From assembly GCF_004121075.1 (NCBI RefSeq), contig NZ_RHLN01000001.1, forward strand, positions 273,002 to 337,001: 64,000 nucleotides of DNA. The letters are read 5' to 3'. This DNA comes from Lutibacter sp. HS1-25 (lineage in GTDB: Bacteria; Bacteroidota; Bacteroidia; Flavobacteriales; Flavobacteriaceae). Below, piece after piece: positions 26,227 through 34,895 of the stretch; position 1 is the stretch's first letter; each line of letters starts with the position of its first letter. Position numbers and translations under genes: made by a program. A model generated the notes under the pieces. The model made no database searches. It saw nothing but the letters and a program-made list of their open reading frames with translations, and was not told where the DNA came from.

Positions 26227-26913
26227 TTATTTAGTGTATGCCATACAAGCAATACTAATTTTAATGTTTTTGGTTTTTTCAAATGCTTTGCAACAAGCTT
26301 CAAGTGTAGCACCTGTTGTAATAATATCATCAATTAACAAAATATGCTTGTTTTCTAAAGCTAAATCATCTTCAATAATAAATTGATTTGAAACATTTTG
26401 CCATCTGCTCAATCGTATTTTTTTAGATTGTGTATTTGTAAATAAGTTTCTTTTTAAAATTGTTTCATTAAACGGAATGTCTAATTTTTTAGACAAACTT
26501 TTGCCAAATGTTGTTACTTGGTTGTAACCCCTTGTTTTCATTTTTTTAGGATGAAGAGGCACAGGTATAATATAGTCAATATTTAAAAATCTACTACTTT
26601 CAAAGATCTCATTTCCAAGCCAATTACCTAAAAAGGTTCCAACTTGTTGTTGATTTTTATATTTAAGCGCATGAATCAATTCTTGAACGTTCCCTTTTTT
26701 GAAAAAATAGAACAAAGCAGTTGCATTTTTAACAGGAATTCTACCGTAAAAAGACTGCTCAATGGCATTGTCTTTTTCATTACTAAAATTGGTTAATGGT
26801 AAATCGTGTCTGCATTCAATACAAACTATTAGTTCGTTAGAAGTTAGCTGTTTATGGCAGCATAAGCATACATCAGGATAAAATATAGCGTAGATGTCTT
26901 TTAAAATATTCAT
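26227..26913 (-). CDS. ComF-family phosphoribosyltransferase-like protein
   Basis: Protein of 228 residues with an N-terminal zinc finger (C16, C18/C19, then C31-x2-C34) and a type I phosphoribosyltransferase domain. VDYIIPVPLHP-type residues are seen as YIIPVPLHPKKMKTRGYNQ, and the PRPP loop reads LLIDDIITTGAT near 195-206. ComF proteins take part in DNA uptake in naturally transformable bacteria, but most homologues have no proven role. The first gene of a possible unit with the Ig-like lipoprotein. Confidence 0.9.
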   Translation of the reverse strand: MNILKDIYAIFYPDVCLCCHKQLTSNELIVCIECRHDLPLTNFSNEKDNAIEQSFYGRIPVKNATALFYFFKKGNVQELIHALKYKNQQQVGTFLGNWLGNEIFESSRFLNIDYIIPVPLHPKKMKTRGYNQVTTFGKSLSKKLDIPFNETILKRNLFTNTQSKKIRLSRWQNVSNQFIIEDDLALENKHILLIDDIITTGATLEACCKAFEKTKNIKISIACMAYTK

Positions 26914-27113
26914 AGCAACACCATTTTTGTTTCACAATTTAAAATAAAAATGATGAATTTTTTGAAACAAACCATAAAAAAATATGAAATTAATAAAAGA
27001 ATGGTTAAATTTATCTCTGCTTTTTAAATGTAACCCCAAAAAATATTTATTATATATTATGTAATTTATTTACGTAATTTGCGTTGAATTATTAAATACA
27101 TAAAATTTATATC

Positions 27114-27998
27114 ATGGAAGAAAATAAAAAATCAAATAGTAAACTTATAATCATTGCATTAGCTATATTATTGGCGGGTGTTTTGGGTTATACATTCTAT
27201 TTAAATAAAGAACACAAAGAAATTACCAACGCAATTGAAGCTGAAAAATCTGAGATTGAGTTAAATTTAGATAGCATGATTGTTAAATATGAAAATGCTA
27301 TTGGAGAAAATACTGCAATGGCAGATGAATTAGCAATTGAGCGCGATAAAATTATTGCATTAAGAGACTCAGTTAAAAATTTAAAAGCAGTTAATTATAG
27401 TTTAATTAGTCGTTACAGAAAACAAATTGAAAAATTAGAAGCATCTAATAAAGAGTTGTTTGCTATGAATGAAGAGTTAAATAAGAAAAATAAATTGCTA
27501 CTTAAAGGTTTAGATAGTGCAAATACAACAATTTCAACCCAAAGAGCAATAAACGATACTTTAACAATTAAAAATGTTGATTTAAGTGAAAAAGTTGCTA
27601 TTGGTTCTATTTTAAAGGTAAATACTATTAAAGTATTGTCAATGCGTGAGAAATCTAACGGAAAGTTAGTAGAAACTGAAAGGTCTAAAAATACAGATGC
27701 TTTTAGAATTAATTTTACAGTAGCTAACAATGCAATTGCTGAGCAAGGAGAAAGAGAAGTTTATATTCAAATTATTGATCCTAAAGGAAATACTATTGGA
27801 AACGCTGGTGAATTAATGCTTGTTGATGGTACAACTGTAACTTATAGTGATAGAACTATTATTGATTATTTAAATCAAGATGTGTCTGTAATTTCATTAG
27901 TTGAAGTTAACAGAGACGCTTTAGAATCAGGTGTATACACTGTTAATATATATGTTGATGATGTTAATAGCGGTGTTGGTACAGTTACTTTAAAGTAA
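27114..27998 (+). CDS. Membrane-anchored coiled-coil protein, function unknown
   Basis: Protein of 294 residues. One membrane helix near the N-terminus (about 10-28) is followed by a long predicted coiled coil (about 33-170, rich in Glu, Lys, Leu and Asn), then a beta domain with segments such as REVYIQIIDPKGNTIG and YTVNIYVDDV. The layout suggests an envelope spacer with a periplasmic beta domain. I do not recognise the family. It stands alone between the divergent comF and the glyS gene, with a terminator after it. Confidence 0.8.
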   Translation: MEENKKSNSKLIIIALAILLAGVLGYTFYLNKEHKEITNAIEAEKSEIELNLDSMIVKYENAIGENTAMADELAIERDKIIALRDSVKNLKAVNYSLISRYRKQIEKLEASNKELFAMNEELNKKNKLLLKGLDSANTTISTQRAINDTLTIKNVDLSEKVAIGSILKVNTIKVLSMREKSNGKLVETERSKNTDAFRINFTVANNAIAEQGEREVYIQIIDPKGNTIGNAGELMLVDGTTVTYSDRTIIDYLNQDVSVISLVEVNRDALESGVYTVNIYVDDVNSGVGTVTLK

Positions 27999-28036
27999 TC
28001 TACAAAATCCCAATTAAAATTATTTAATGTTAATTG

Positions 28037-28070
28037 AGTGGAAATAGTTTAAGCTATTTCCACTTTTTTA
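28037..28070 (+). terminator. Terminator of the coiled-coil gene
   Basis: Perfect hairpin with arms AGTGGAAATAG (28037-28047) and CTATTTCCACT (28054-28064), loop TTTAAG, followed by a T run. Confidence 0.92.
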
Positions 28071-28093
28071 TTTTTTAGAATTAAAACCTTTAC

Positions 28094-28101
28094 TATTTTT
28101 G
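28094..28101 (+). promoter_or_regulatory. -7 element of glyS placed next to the start codon
   Basis: TATTTTTG matches TAnnTTTG and ends only 4 bases before the glyS ATG at 28106. In Bacteroidota the transcription start usually lies 3-7 bases after this element, so the mRNA would have almost no leader. No TTG partner is seen upstream. Confidence 0.5.
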
Positions 28102-28105
28102 CAAG

Positions 28106-29647
28106 ATGGCAAATCAAGAAGATCAATTTAAAAAAGTAGTTTCACACGCAAAAGAATACGGATACGTATTTCAATCTAGTGAAATTTACGATGGTTTGAG
28201 TGCAGTATATGACTATGCTCAAAACGGTGTAGAATTAAAGAAAAATATTAGAGACTATTGGTGGAAAGCAATGGTTCAAATGCACGAAAATATTGTTGGC
28301 TTAGATGCTGCAATTTTTATGCATCCAACCACTTGGAAAGCTTCGGGTCACGTAGATGCCTTCAATGATCCTTTAATTGACAATAAAGATTCTAAAAAAA
28401 GATATAGAGCCGATGTACTTATTGAAGATTACGTTGGAAAACTAGATGCTAAAATTGAAAAAGAAGTTGAAAAAGCTGCTAAACGTTTTGGAGCATCTTT
28501 TGATAAAGAACAATTTTTGGCTACCAATGCTCGCGTTGTAGAATATAAAAATCAAGGCAATGCTATTTTAAAACGCATGGGACAATCTTTAGAAAAAGAA
28601 GATTTGGCTGATGTTAAAGCATTGATTGAAGAATTGGAAATTGGCTGTCCGCTTTCAGGTTCAAAAAACTGGACAGATGTTAAGCAATTCAACCTTATGT
28701 TTGGTACTAAATTAGGTGCATCTGCAGATACTGCAATGGACTTGTATTTACGTCCTGAAACTGCTCAAGGTATTTTTGTTAACTTTTTAAATGTGCAAAA
28801 AACAGGTAGAATGAAAATTCCGTTTGGAATTGCTCAAACGGGTAAAGCATTTAGAAATGAAATAGTTGCGCGTCAGTTTATTTTCCGTATGCGTGAATTT
28901 GAACAAATGGAAATGCAATTTTTTGTACGTCCTGGAACTCAAAAAGAATGGTACGAACAGTGGAAAGAAACGCGTTTAAAATGGCACCTTTCTTTAGGAA
29001 TGGGAGCTGATAATTATCGTTTTCATGACCACGAAAAATTAGCACATTATGCTGATGCTGCTGCTGATATTGAATTTAAATTCCCATTTGGTTTTAAAGA
29101 ATTAGAAGGAATTCATTCGCGTACAGATTTTGATTTATCTAGTCACGAAAAATATTCAGGTAAAAAATTAAACTATTTTGATCCAGAAATAAACGAACAT
29201 TATATTCCTTATGTGGTTGAAACTTCTATTGGTTTAGACCGTATGTTTTTGGCTGTTTTCTCTCACGCTTTGCAAGATGAAGAATTAGAAAATGGAACAA
29301 CACGTACAGTTTTAAAATTACCAGCAGTTTTAGCACCTGTAAAAGCAGCTATTTTACCATTGGTTAAAAAAGATGGTTTACCTGAAGTTGCGCGTAAAAT
29401 TGTAGAAGATTTGAAATGGGATTTCAATGTTGCTTACGATGAAAAAGATGCCGTTGGAAGACGTTATAGAAGACAAGATGCAAACGGAACACCGTTTTGT
29501 ATTACGGTAGATCACGAAACTTTAACAGACGATGCTGTTACCATTCGTTACAGAGATACTATGGATCAAAAACGTGTTAAAATTGCCGATTTAAAAGCAA
29601 TTATTAAAGAAGAAGTTGATGTTAAAAACTGGTTAATGAAAATGTAA
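28106..29647 (+). CDS. glyS: Glycine-tRNA ligase
   Basis: Class II aminoacyl-tRNA synthetase of the single-chain (eukaryote/Thermus-like) type, 513 residues, charging tRNA-Gly. Motif 2 appears in KAFRNEIVARQFIFRMREFEQMEMQFF and the class II motif 3 in SIGLDRMFLAVF. An anticodon-binding domain follows (about 405-500, with LAPVKAAILPL and YDEKDAVGRRYRRQDANGTP). This single-chain form differs from the alpha2beta2 enzyme of E. coli, so the symbol is by function. The terminator of the gene contains a nested repeat. Confidence 0.96.
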   Translation: MANQEDQFKKVVSHAKEYGYVFQSSEIYDGLSAVYDYAQNGVELKKNIRDYWWKAMVQMHENIVGLDAAIFMHPTTWKASGHVDAFNDPLIDNKDSKKRYRADVLIEDYVGKLDAKIEKEVEKAAKRFGASFDKEQFLATNARVVEYKNQGNAILKRMGQSLEKEDLADVKALIEELEIGCPLSGSKNWTDVKQFNLMFGTKLGASADTAMDLYLRPETAQGIFVNFLNVQKTGRMKIPFGIAQTGKAFRNEIVARQFIFRMREFEQMEMQFFVRPGTQKEWYEQWKETRLKWHLSLGMGADNYRFHDHEKLAHYADAAADIEFKFPFGFKELEGIHSRTDFDLSSHEKYSGKKLNYFDPEINEHYIPYVVETSIGLDRMFLAVFSHALQDEELENGTTRTVLKLPAVLAPVKAAILPLVKKDGLPEVARKIVEDLKWDFNVAYDEKDAVGRRYRRQDANGTPFCITVDHETLTDDAVTIRYRDTMDQKRVKIADLKAIIKEEVDVKNWLMKM

Positions 29648-29673
29648 TTTTTTTATTAAAAAGCATAAAAAAG

Positions 29674-29804
29674 GGCTCTCTAAAAAGTATTAAAACTCGT
29701 CTACCTGAACTTGATTTAGGTTCTAATTGATAAATGATCAATGTGATGAGATTCTGAAACAAATTCGGAATGATGGATACTTAGTTTTTAGAGAGCCTTT
29801 TTTT
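29674..29804 (+). terminator. Terminator after glyS interrupted by a repeat element
   Basis: The arms GGCTCTCTAAAAA (29674-29686) and TTTTTAGAGAGCC (29785-29797) are perfectly complementary and followed by a T run, but they are separated by 98 bases that contain a dispersed palindrome. An intact version of this terminator would have had a short loop. Confidence 0.8.
29697..29776. repeat. Dispersed palindromic repeat between the terminator arms
   Basis: Imperfect palindrome of about 80 bases. The left half carries CCTGAACTTGATTTAGGTTC and the right half GATTCTGAAACAAATTCGGA, which fold back on each other with mismatches around the ATTGATAAATGATCAATGTG centre. From memory, sequences of this form (with CTGAAACAAATTCGGAATGA) are frequent intergenic repeats in flavobacterial genomes. 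No transposase is present. Confidence 0.72.
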
Positions 29805-29815
29805 ATGAAATTTTT

Positions 29816-30316
29816 TTAATTAATTCTATAACCAATATTAATTCCTGCTCTAGGTACAATTGAAGGTGCATTTGAATTAAATAAATTTCTACCTATTCCT
29901 CCAAAAATATCAATTACAAATCCTTTTGGCGATACATATTTTGTACCAACAGCAATACCCAATGCGCCATCGGTATAATTTTTAAAGGTGTTAGGCGCAT
30001 CCTTAATTTTAATTTCTTTTTCACCACTATTAACACCTATAAATACTTCTCCAAAAAACCTCCAATTTGTTCTTGACTGAAAATGGTGGCGAAAATATGG
30101 TGTAAACATTGTTTTTTCGTTGTAGCTAAAACTTGCACCTTCATCAAGGTTAAAAAAAGCTGAAATTCCTAACGAAGATTCTTCATTTAAAAAATGTTCG
30201 TATGAAACTTCAATAGATTTTAAAATTAAACCATCAAACAAATCAATTTTAACTTCATTTTGAGCCTGACTAAGTGTACACGCTAAAATTGTGAATGCAA
30301 ATATTAATTTTTTCAT
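29816..30316 (-). CDS. Small outer-membrane beta-barrel protein, paralogue A
   Basis: Exported protein of 166 residues, signal peptide about 1-18 (ends SQAQ). It aligns along most of its length with the next gene: both have NEESS/NDESS followed by LGISAFF or VGLDVLF, a TPYF/TPYY-RxxF stretch and a C-terminal part with GGIGRNLFNSN / GGAGRNLFSNN. The final strand is a barrel-type IGYRIN. Probably an 8-stranded barrel. It is 17 bases downstream of its paralogue. Confidence 0.82.
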   Translation of the reverse strand: MKKLIFAFTILACTLSQAQNEVKIDLFDGLILKSIEVSYEHFLNEESSLGISAFFNLDEGASFSYNEKTMFTPYFRHHFQSRTNWRFFGEVFIGVNSGEKEIKIKDAPNTFKNYTDGALGIAVGTKYVSPKGFVIDIFGGIGRNLFNSNAPSIVPRAGINIGYRIN

Positions 30317-30333
30317 TTTTATATTAAATTTTA

Positions 30334-30927
30334 TTAAAATCGTTTTCCAAAAGTCAAACCAAAGCGAGGTACAAAATCGTCTGAATTATTGCTAAATAAA
30401 TTTCTACCAGCACCACCATAAACCTCAAAAACAAACCCACTGTTTGTCATAAATTTTCCACCAACAGAAACTCCCAATGCAAAATCAGTTTCATTTTTAG
30501 GGTCATATGAACTGTTAGGGTAATTAATATCATTGTTGTAGTCATAATAAAAAGGATCGTAATAATATTCGTTATTAACTACATTCAACATACCAAAACC
30601 TTCAACAAAAAAACCTGTTGCTTTTTTATTGCCAAAATAGACTCTATAATAAGGTGTTAACGCAAATTTAATGTCTAATTCATCATCAATTGCAAATAAA
30701 ACATCCAGACCAACACTCGACTCATCATTGATCAAATAAGCATAGCCAATTTCAGGAATTCCACCTAAAAGGTATGCTACGTTTAACTTAATTTCATTGT
30801 TTCCTTCCGAGTTGTTTTTAACAGTTTTTGTTTGGGTTGAAGTAGTTTCTAAAGTTGTACTTTCTTGGGCGAAAGTATAAAAGCCAATCAGTAAAAATGA
30901 GGCTACACAAAATAATTTTTTCATCAA
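30334..30927 (-). CDS. Small outer-membrane beta-barrel protein, paralogue B
   Basis: Exported protein of 197 residues, signal peptide about 1-21 (ends FAQ). It resembles the downstream gene as described there but has an extra loop of about 25 residues rich in Tyr, Asp and Asn (NNEYYYDPFYYDYNNDINYP). Two ATG codons in tandem (30927 and 30924) are possible starts. A minus-strand TAAATTTG (30949-30956) lies 21 bases upstream and may be its -7 element. The pair looks like a local tandem duplication. Confidence 0.82.
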   Translation of the reverse strand: MMKKLFCVASFLLIGFYTFAQESTTLETTSTQTKTVKNNSEGNNEIKLNVAYLLGGIPEIGYAYLINDESSVGLDVLFAIDDELDIKFALTPYYRVYFGNKKATGFFVEGFGMLNVVNNEYYYDPFYYDYNNDINYPNSSYDPKNETDFALGVSVGGKFMTNSGFVFEVYGGAGRNLFSNNSDDFVPRFGLTFGKRF

Positions 30928-30987
30928 TTTTTTATTTTAAATTCAACCCAAATTTAAACATAATAATGAATCAATAATGGTAAAAAA

Positions 30988-33900
30988 TTAAAAATGAGCT
31001 TTCAGTTCAACCGATCCTGTATGAATGGTTTTTGAAGTCTCACTTTTTCGACCTAAATAATTGATATTCAGTTTTAGAAATGAAAATAAGTTGCGTTGAA
31101 ATAATAACGTCCATGTATAATTTTTACCAGGTTGTAAACCTTCAAGCATTTGAAAGGCAACAGGTGAGTTGCTGTTGCCCGTAAATTTGTTGTTAAATAA
31201 ATTAATTTCGGCTTTTAATTGTGATCGTTCTTTATGTACATAATTTGCCGAAAAACCAATTTTATTGGCGGCCAGTTTTTCAAAATTACCTATTGTATTT
31301 TCTTTGTTTTTAAATTCATAATAAGCTGCAAAAAACACATCTTTGTTTAAAACGTACGACAATTTTGGTTGTAAATTATAACTGTTTAGTTTGAAGTTTT
31401 TATTAGCGTAACTTACTGATATTGATTGGTTTTTTCCTTTTCCTATGTCGAAATTAAGCAGCCAAAACTGACTTAAATTATGCTCAAAAAGCAATTGATG
31501 TAACTGTATAATATTTTCAAAATCATCATAACTTGTGGTGTTTTTGTTTTGTGATTTTAAATATTTATAAGTGGTTGAAAAATCTTTTTTTCCTTTGTTA
31601 AAATAAAAACTATTGTTGAAGTTATAGATAAGTCCTAATAAATTTTTGTTGTTAATATCAAACGGATTTAAATTTAATGCCTTGCTTTCTTTTTGTTGTT
31701 TGCCATTAATTAACATACTAGTTTGGTTGTAAAAATGAGATAATACATTTTTTACACCGCCTTGTTTTGTCCATTGTTGCGGGTTGATAATTAAATTTTG
31801 ACTAAAAATATTTTGATAAGTAGGTGCATAATTAATGGTTGGCAACAATATTCTTAAATAGCGCGCCTGATCTGGAAATTGAGCAATTTCAAATTCATCT
31901 AACTCTTTAATTCCATTTTCATTATAATCAATCCACATATAAAAACCTTGTCCGGGTTCGGTTTCTGTATAGGTGTAATCTTGCAAAGCCATTGTTCCCG
32001 AACGCGTTTCATAAGTGGTATTAAAACTTACAAACTGATGCCAAATTTGTTGTTTAAAAACCACTTTCGAATTTAAAGAGGCTTCATTGGCAAAGTTGGC
32101 ATTTTGCACATCTCTATAATTAATATAAACAGCAAGCTTGGTAGATTTTGTGTTTACAAAATTAGATTTTAAATAATAGGTTTTGGAGTTGTTAACTTGT
32201 TGAAATACAAAATTTTGAACGCTATCTGTGGTTCTTAAAATTACACCAGCCTGCGTAAATAATTTTGTTGAATCTCCAAAAGCAATAAAAGCTTCATATT
32301 CATTAAATTTATGACTTATACTATTTAATTTTGAAGTTTGATTATTGGTAAGTTTGTTGTTTTCTCCACTTAAATTTGTGCCAATCAAACCTTTTTTTAA
32401 GTTGTATTTTGCATTTACTTGATATCTTAAAAAATCTCCATTTTCTAAAGTTGAAGTGTTGTTTAATAAACTGCTGGTAAAATTCAAACTCAGTTTATTT
32501 TTACTGTAATTACCTGCTAAATTATGGTTGTAACCATTGTAATTGTCTCCAAATTTTAAATTTGAAAAACCATATTCAAAATAACTGTTTTTGCTGTTCG
32601 AAAGGTTTAATGCTGCTCTTATCAATTGTTGATTTCCATAGGTGCGAACGATATTCCAATCTCTATCAAATTCTATATTCTGAATTCGTTGTACGGTTTT
32701 AAAATCTTTGCCAATATAATCGTATTTTAAGCTGCTTTTTAGTTTCCATGCTTTATCAAAAATAACCTGATCCCAAACTGCTTTTGTAGCTATACCATCA
32801 TTATTTTCATTGTCTATATTCGAAAATAAATTTTGATTGTTATTGCTAAAAGCTGCCTCAGCATTTACAATTGTTTTTTCAGAAGGATTGTAAGCGCCTG
32901 TAAAAACCACAACTTGTAATTTTTTGGGTGCAATCAACTCAATTACAGGTGAGTAGTTTCCTAAATTTTCGCCAACATATTGGTAAATAACACCGGTTGC
33001 AATAATTTCTTTTACGGCATAGGCTCCCATATTTTTTCCAACAAACGAAAAAGTTACATTGTACAATTCGTCATTTTCATTGGTTGAATGTTCAAAAATA
33101 TCAGCAATTCCTTGTTGGGTTTTTATATACAAAATGGCATTTTCAGCGTAGTCTGTTTTGTAAGCTGATGGCGAAATCATTTTTAATTGATCATTACCTG
33201 CGTTGGCTAAAATTTGTGCTTGTTCATCGGTTAGTTCGGGTTCTAACGATTGATTTTTTAAGTCACTTTCATTGTAATAATAGCTTCCAACACTAAATTT
33301 GTCTTTTTTGAAATGTACCTTGTCGTAAGTTATAAAACGATTGTATGCGCGGTCTGTATATTGATATTCGGCTGAAATTCGCATATTTCCTGTTATAGGA
33401 AAAGTAGTGTTAAAGGTTACTTGTCCATTGTTATAATCAATCACATAATCATTGTCTTCACCACGTTTTAGCAATTGTCCGTTTACATAAATTTGCTCAG
33501 TTCCCGATAAAATCAGCACATAGTTGTTAGCACCAAAATCGGAAATTCTATAAGGTCCCTGATTGCCTTCTTTTCCTGTAAATTGTAATTTATTGTATTT
33601 ACCTCTTACAATACCTCCAGATACCGATGCATCTGTTTTAGAATTGCTGTTTTTAATGCGGGCATCAACGGCCAAACCTGTAATTTTTTTGTTAAATCTT
33701 AAAAACTCAGTTTCGTTGTTGTTTAAATAAACATCACCAGCATTAATGCTCCAATCATCGCTATACAACTCAATAAAAACACGATCAAACTCATTTAATT
33801 TATAGGTGTTTCCGTTTTCCTGAATTGGTAAATTGGTGTCTATAATAGAGGCTTTTAAAGTAACTTTGTCCGATAGTTTTCCAGCTATTTGTAAATCTAA

Positions 33901-34380
33901 CATGGCATTTGTTACCGCATTTTGATTGTTGCCAACCGTAACACCTCGGGTTATGCTACCTGCTGCATCTAACCCATCAAAAGGTTGGTAAGGTGTTTTT
34001 TGTTGATTGGTTGTTAAGCTGTAAAGTTGCGATTGGTTGCTGGCACTGGGAACAATTAATTTTTTGTTAAGGTTGAAATAATTTTTAGTTAAAAAATTCG
34101 GGTACGAAGTGTATTGAATGGTAACTTCCTTAAAATGTTCGTTGTTTTCGTTTTTAAAAACCAATATTGAATTTGTAAAATTGATACTGTATTTTGAAGT
34201 GTCTATTTCATTATTTTCAATATTATAAACTTTAAAATTAACAGGACTAATGCTTACCGTATCTATTTGAACGCTATCATTTTTAACCAAAAAATGTTTC
34301 AAATGCAGATTTTTAGACTGTATTTGAGCCTTAATTTGGAAACTAATAAATAAAATAAGTACAAGTAAACCGTTTTTCAT
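30988..34380 (-). CDS. Large outer-membrane protein, 1130 aa, function unknown
   Basis: Exported protein of 1130 residues with signal peptide about 1-18. The first 340 residues include AGSITRGVTVGNNQNAVTNA and AGDVYLNNNETEFLRFNKK, and the rest shows long runs of alternating hydrophobic strands (for example KLSLNFTSSLLNNTS) as in a large beta-barrel. The C-terminus ends in a barrel-like strand GSVELKAHF. Similar large single-gene outer-membrane proteins occur in many Bacteroidota, and the GSITRGVTVGNNQNAV style recalls some gliding/T9SS-associated barrels, but I do not recognise the function. It is followed 32 bases away by ogt. Confidence 0.75.
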   Translation of the reverse strand: MKNGLLVLILFISFQIKAQIQSKNLHLKHFLVKNDSVQIDTVSISPVNFKVYNIENNEIDTSKYSINFTNSILVFKNENNEHFKEVTIQYTSYPNFLTKNYFNLNKKLIVPSASNQSQLYSLTTNQQKTPYQPFDGLDAAGSITRGVTVGNNQNAVTNAMLDLQIAGKLSDKVTLKASIIDTNLPIQENGNTYKLNEFDRVFIELYSDDWSINAGDVYLNNNETEFLRFNKKITGLAVDARIKNSNSKTDASVSGGIVRGKYNKLQFTGKEGNQGPYRISDFGANNYVLILSGTEQIYVNGQLLKRGEDNDYVIDYNNGQVTFNTTFPITGNMRISAEYQYTDRAYNRFITYDKVHFKKDKFSVGSYYYNESDLKNQSLEPELTDEQAQILANAGNDQLKMISPSAYKTDYAENAILYIKTQQGIADIFEHSTNENDELYNVTFSFVGKNMGAYAVKEIIATGVIYQYVGENLGNYSPVIELIAPKKLQVVVFTGAYNPSEKTIVNAEAAFSNNNQNLFSNIDNENNDGIATKAVWDQVIFDKAWKLKSSLKYDYIGKDFKTVQRIQNIEFDRDWNIVRTYGNQQLIRAALNLSNSKNSYFEYGFSNLKFGDNYNGYNHNLAGNYSKNKLSLNFTSSLLNNTSTLENGDFLRYQVNAKYNLKKGLIGTNLSGENNKLTNNQTSKLNSISHKFNEYEAFIAFGDSTKLFTQAGVILRTTDSVQNFVFQQVNNSKTYYLKSNFVNTKSTKLAVYINYRDVQNANFANEASLNSKVVFKQQIWHQFVSFNTTYETRSGTMALQDYTYTETEPGQGFYMWIDYNENGIKELDEFEIAQFPDQARYLRILLPTINYAPTYQNIFSQNLIINPQQWTKQGGVKNVLSHFYNQTSMLINGKQQKESKALNLNPFDINNKNLLGLIYNFNNSFYFNKGKKDFSTTYKYLKSQNKNTTSYDDFENIIQLHQLLFEHNLSQFWLLNFDIGKGKNQSISVSYANKNFKLNSYNLQPKLSYVLNKDVFFAAYYEFKNKENTIGNFEKLAANKIGFSANYVHKERSQLKAEINLFNNKFTGNSNSPVAFQMLEGLQPGKNYTWTLLFQRNLFSFLKLNINYLGRKSETSKTIHTGSVELKAHF

Positions 34381-34412
34381 TATTTAACTAACGTTGTAAT
34401 GGTAAAAATAGT

Positions 34413-34895
34413 TTAAAATAACGATTGTTGTGTTGAAGGATTTTCGTGTTTTAACAACCATTTTTTACGCCATATTCCGCCTGCATATCCTGTTAATGAG
34501 CCATCACTTCCAATAATTCTATGACAAGGAATTACTATCCATAACGGATTTTTTCCGTTGGCGGAAGCTACGGCTCTAATGGCTTTTACATTGCCTAATT
34601 TTTTTGATTGTTCTAAGTAAGTACATGTTTTTCCAAATGGAATATTTAACAATTCGGCCCATACTTTTTGTTGAAAATCGGTTCCTTGTGGATTTAATTT
34701 TAAGTCGAAGCTTGTGCGTGTTCCTTTAAAATATTCGTCTAATTGTTGTGTGCAATCTTTTAAAATTTCAGGAATTTCTTCTGTAATTTCAATAGCTTCA
34801 TCTAAAACAGTAATAGCTTGTAAACCATTTTTATCGCCAACTATTTTAGCAATACCAATGGGTGTTTTGTAATATGCTGTTAAATTAAATTCCAA
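34413..34895 (-). CDS. ogt: Methylated-DNA-[protein]-cysteine S-methyltransferase
   Basis: Suicide DNA repair protein of 160 residues that takes O6-methyl from guanine onto its active cysteine, C124 in VIPCHRIIG. The N-terminal part is short, as in Ogt-type proteins without an Ada regulatory domain, and SANGKNPLWIVIP and TGYAGGIWRKKWLL are the conserved helix-turn-helix and tail segments. The start is a TTG that overlaps the tatD stop by 11 bases, since no in-frame ATG gives a normal N-terminus. It is probably cotranscribed and translationally coupled with tatD. Confidence 0.94.
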   Translation of the reverse strand: MEFNLTAYYKTPIGIAKIVGDKNGLQAITVLDEAIEITEEIPEILKDCTQQLDEYFKGTRTSFDLKLNPQGTDFQQKVWAELLNIPFGKTCTYLEQSKKLGNVKAIRAVASANGKNPLWIVIPCHRIIGSDGSLTGYAGGIWRKKWLLKHENPSTQQSLF

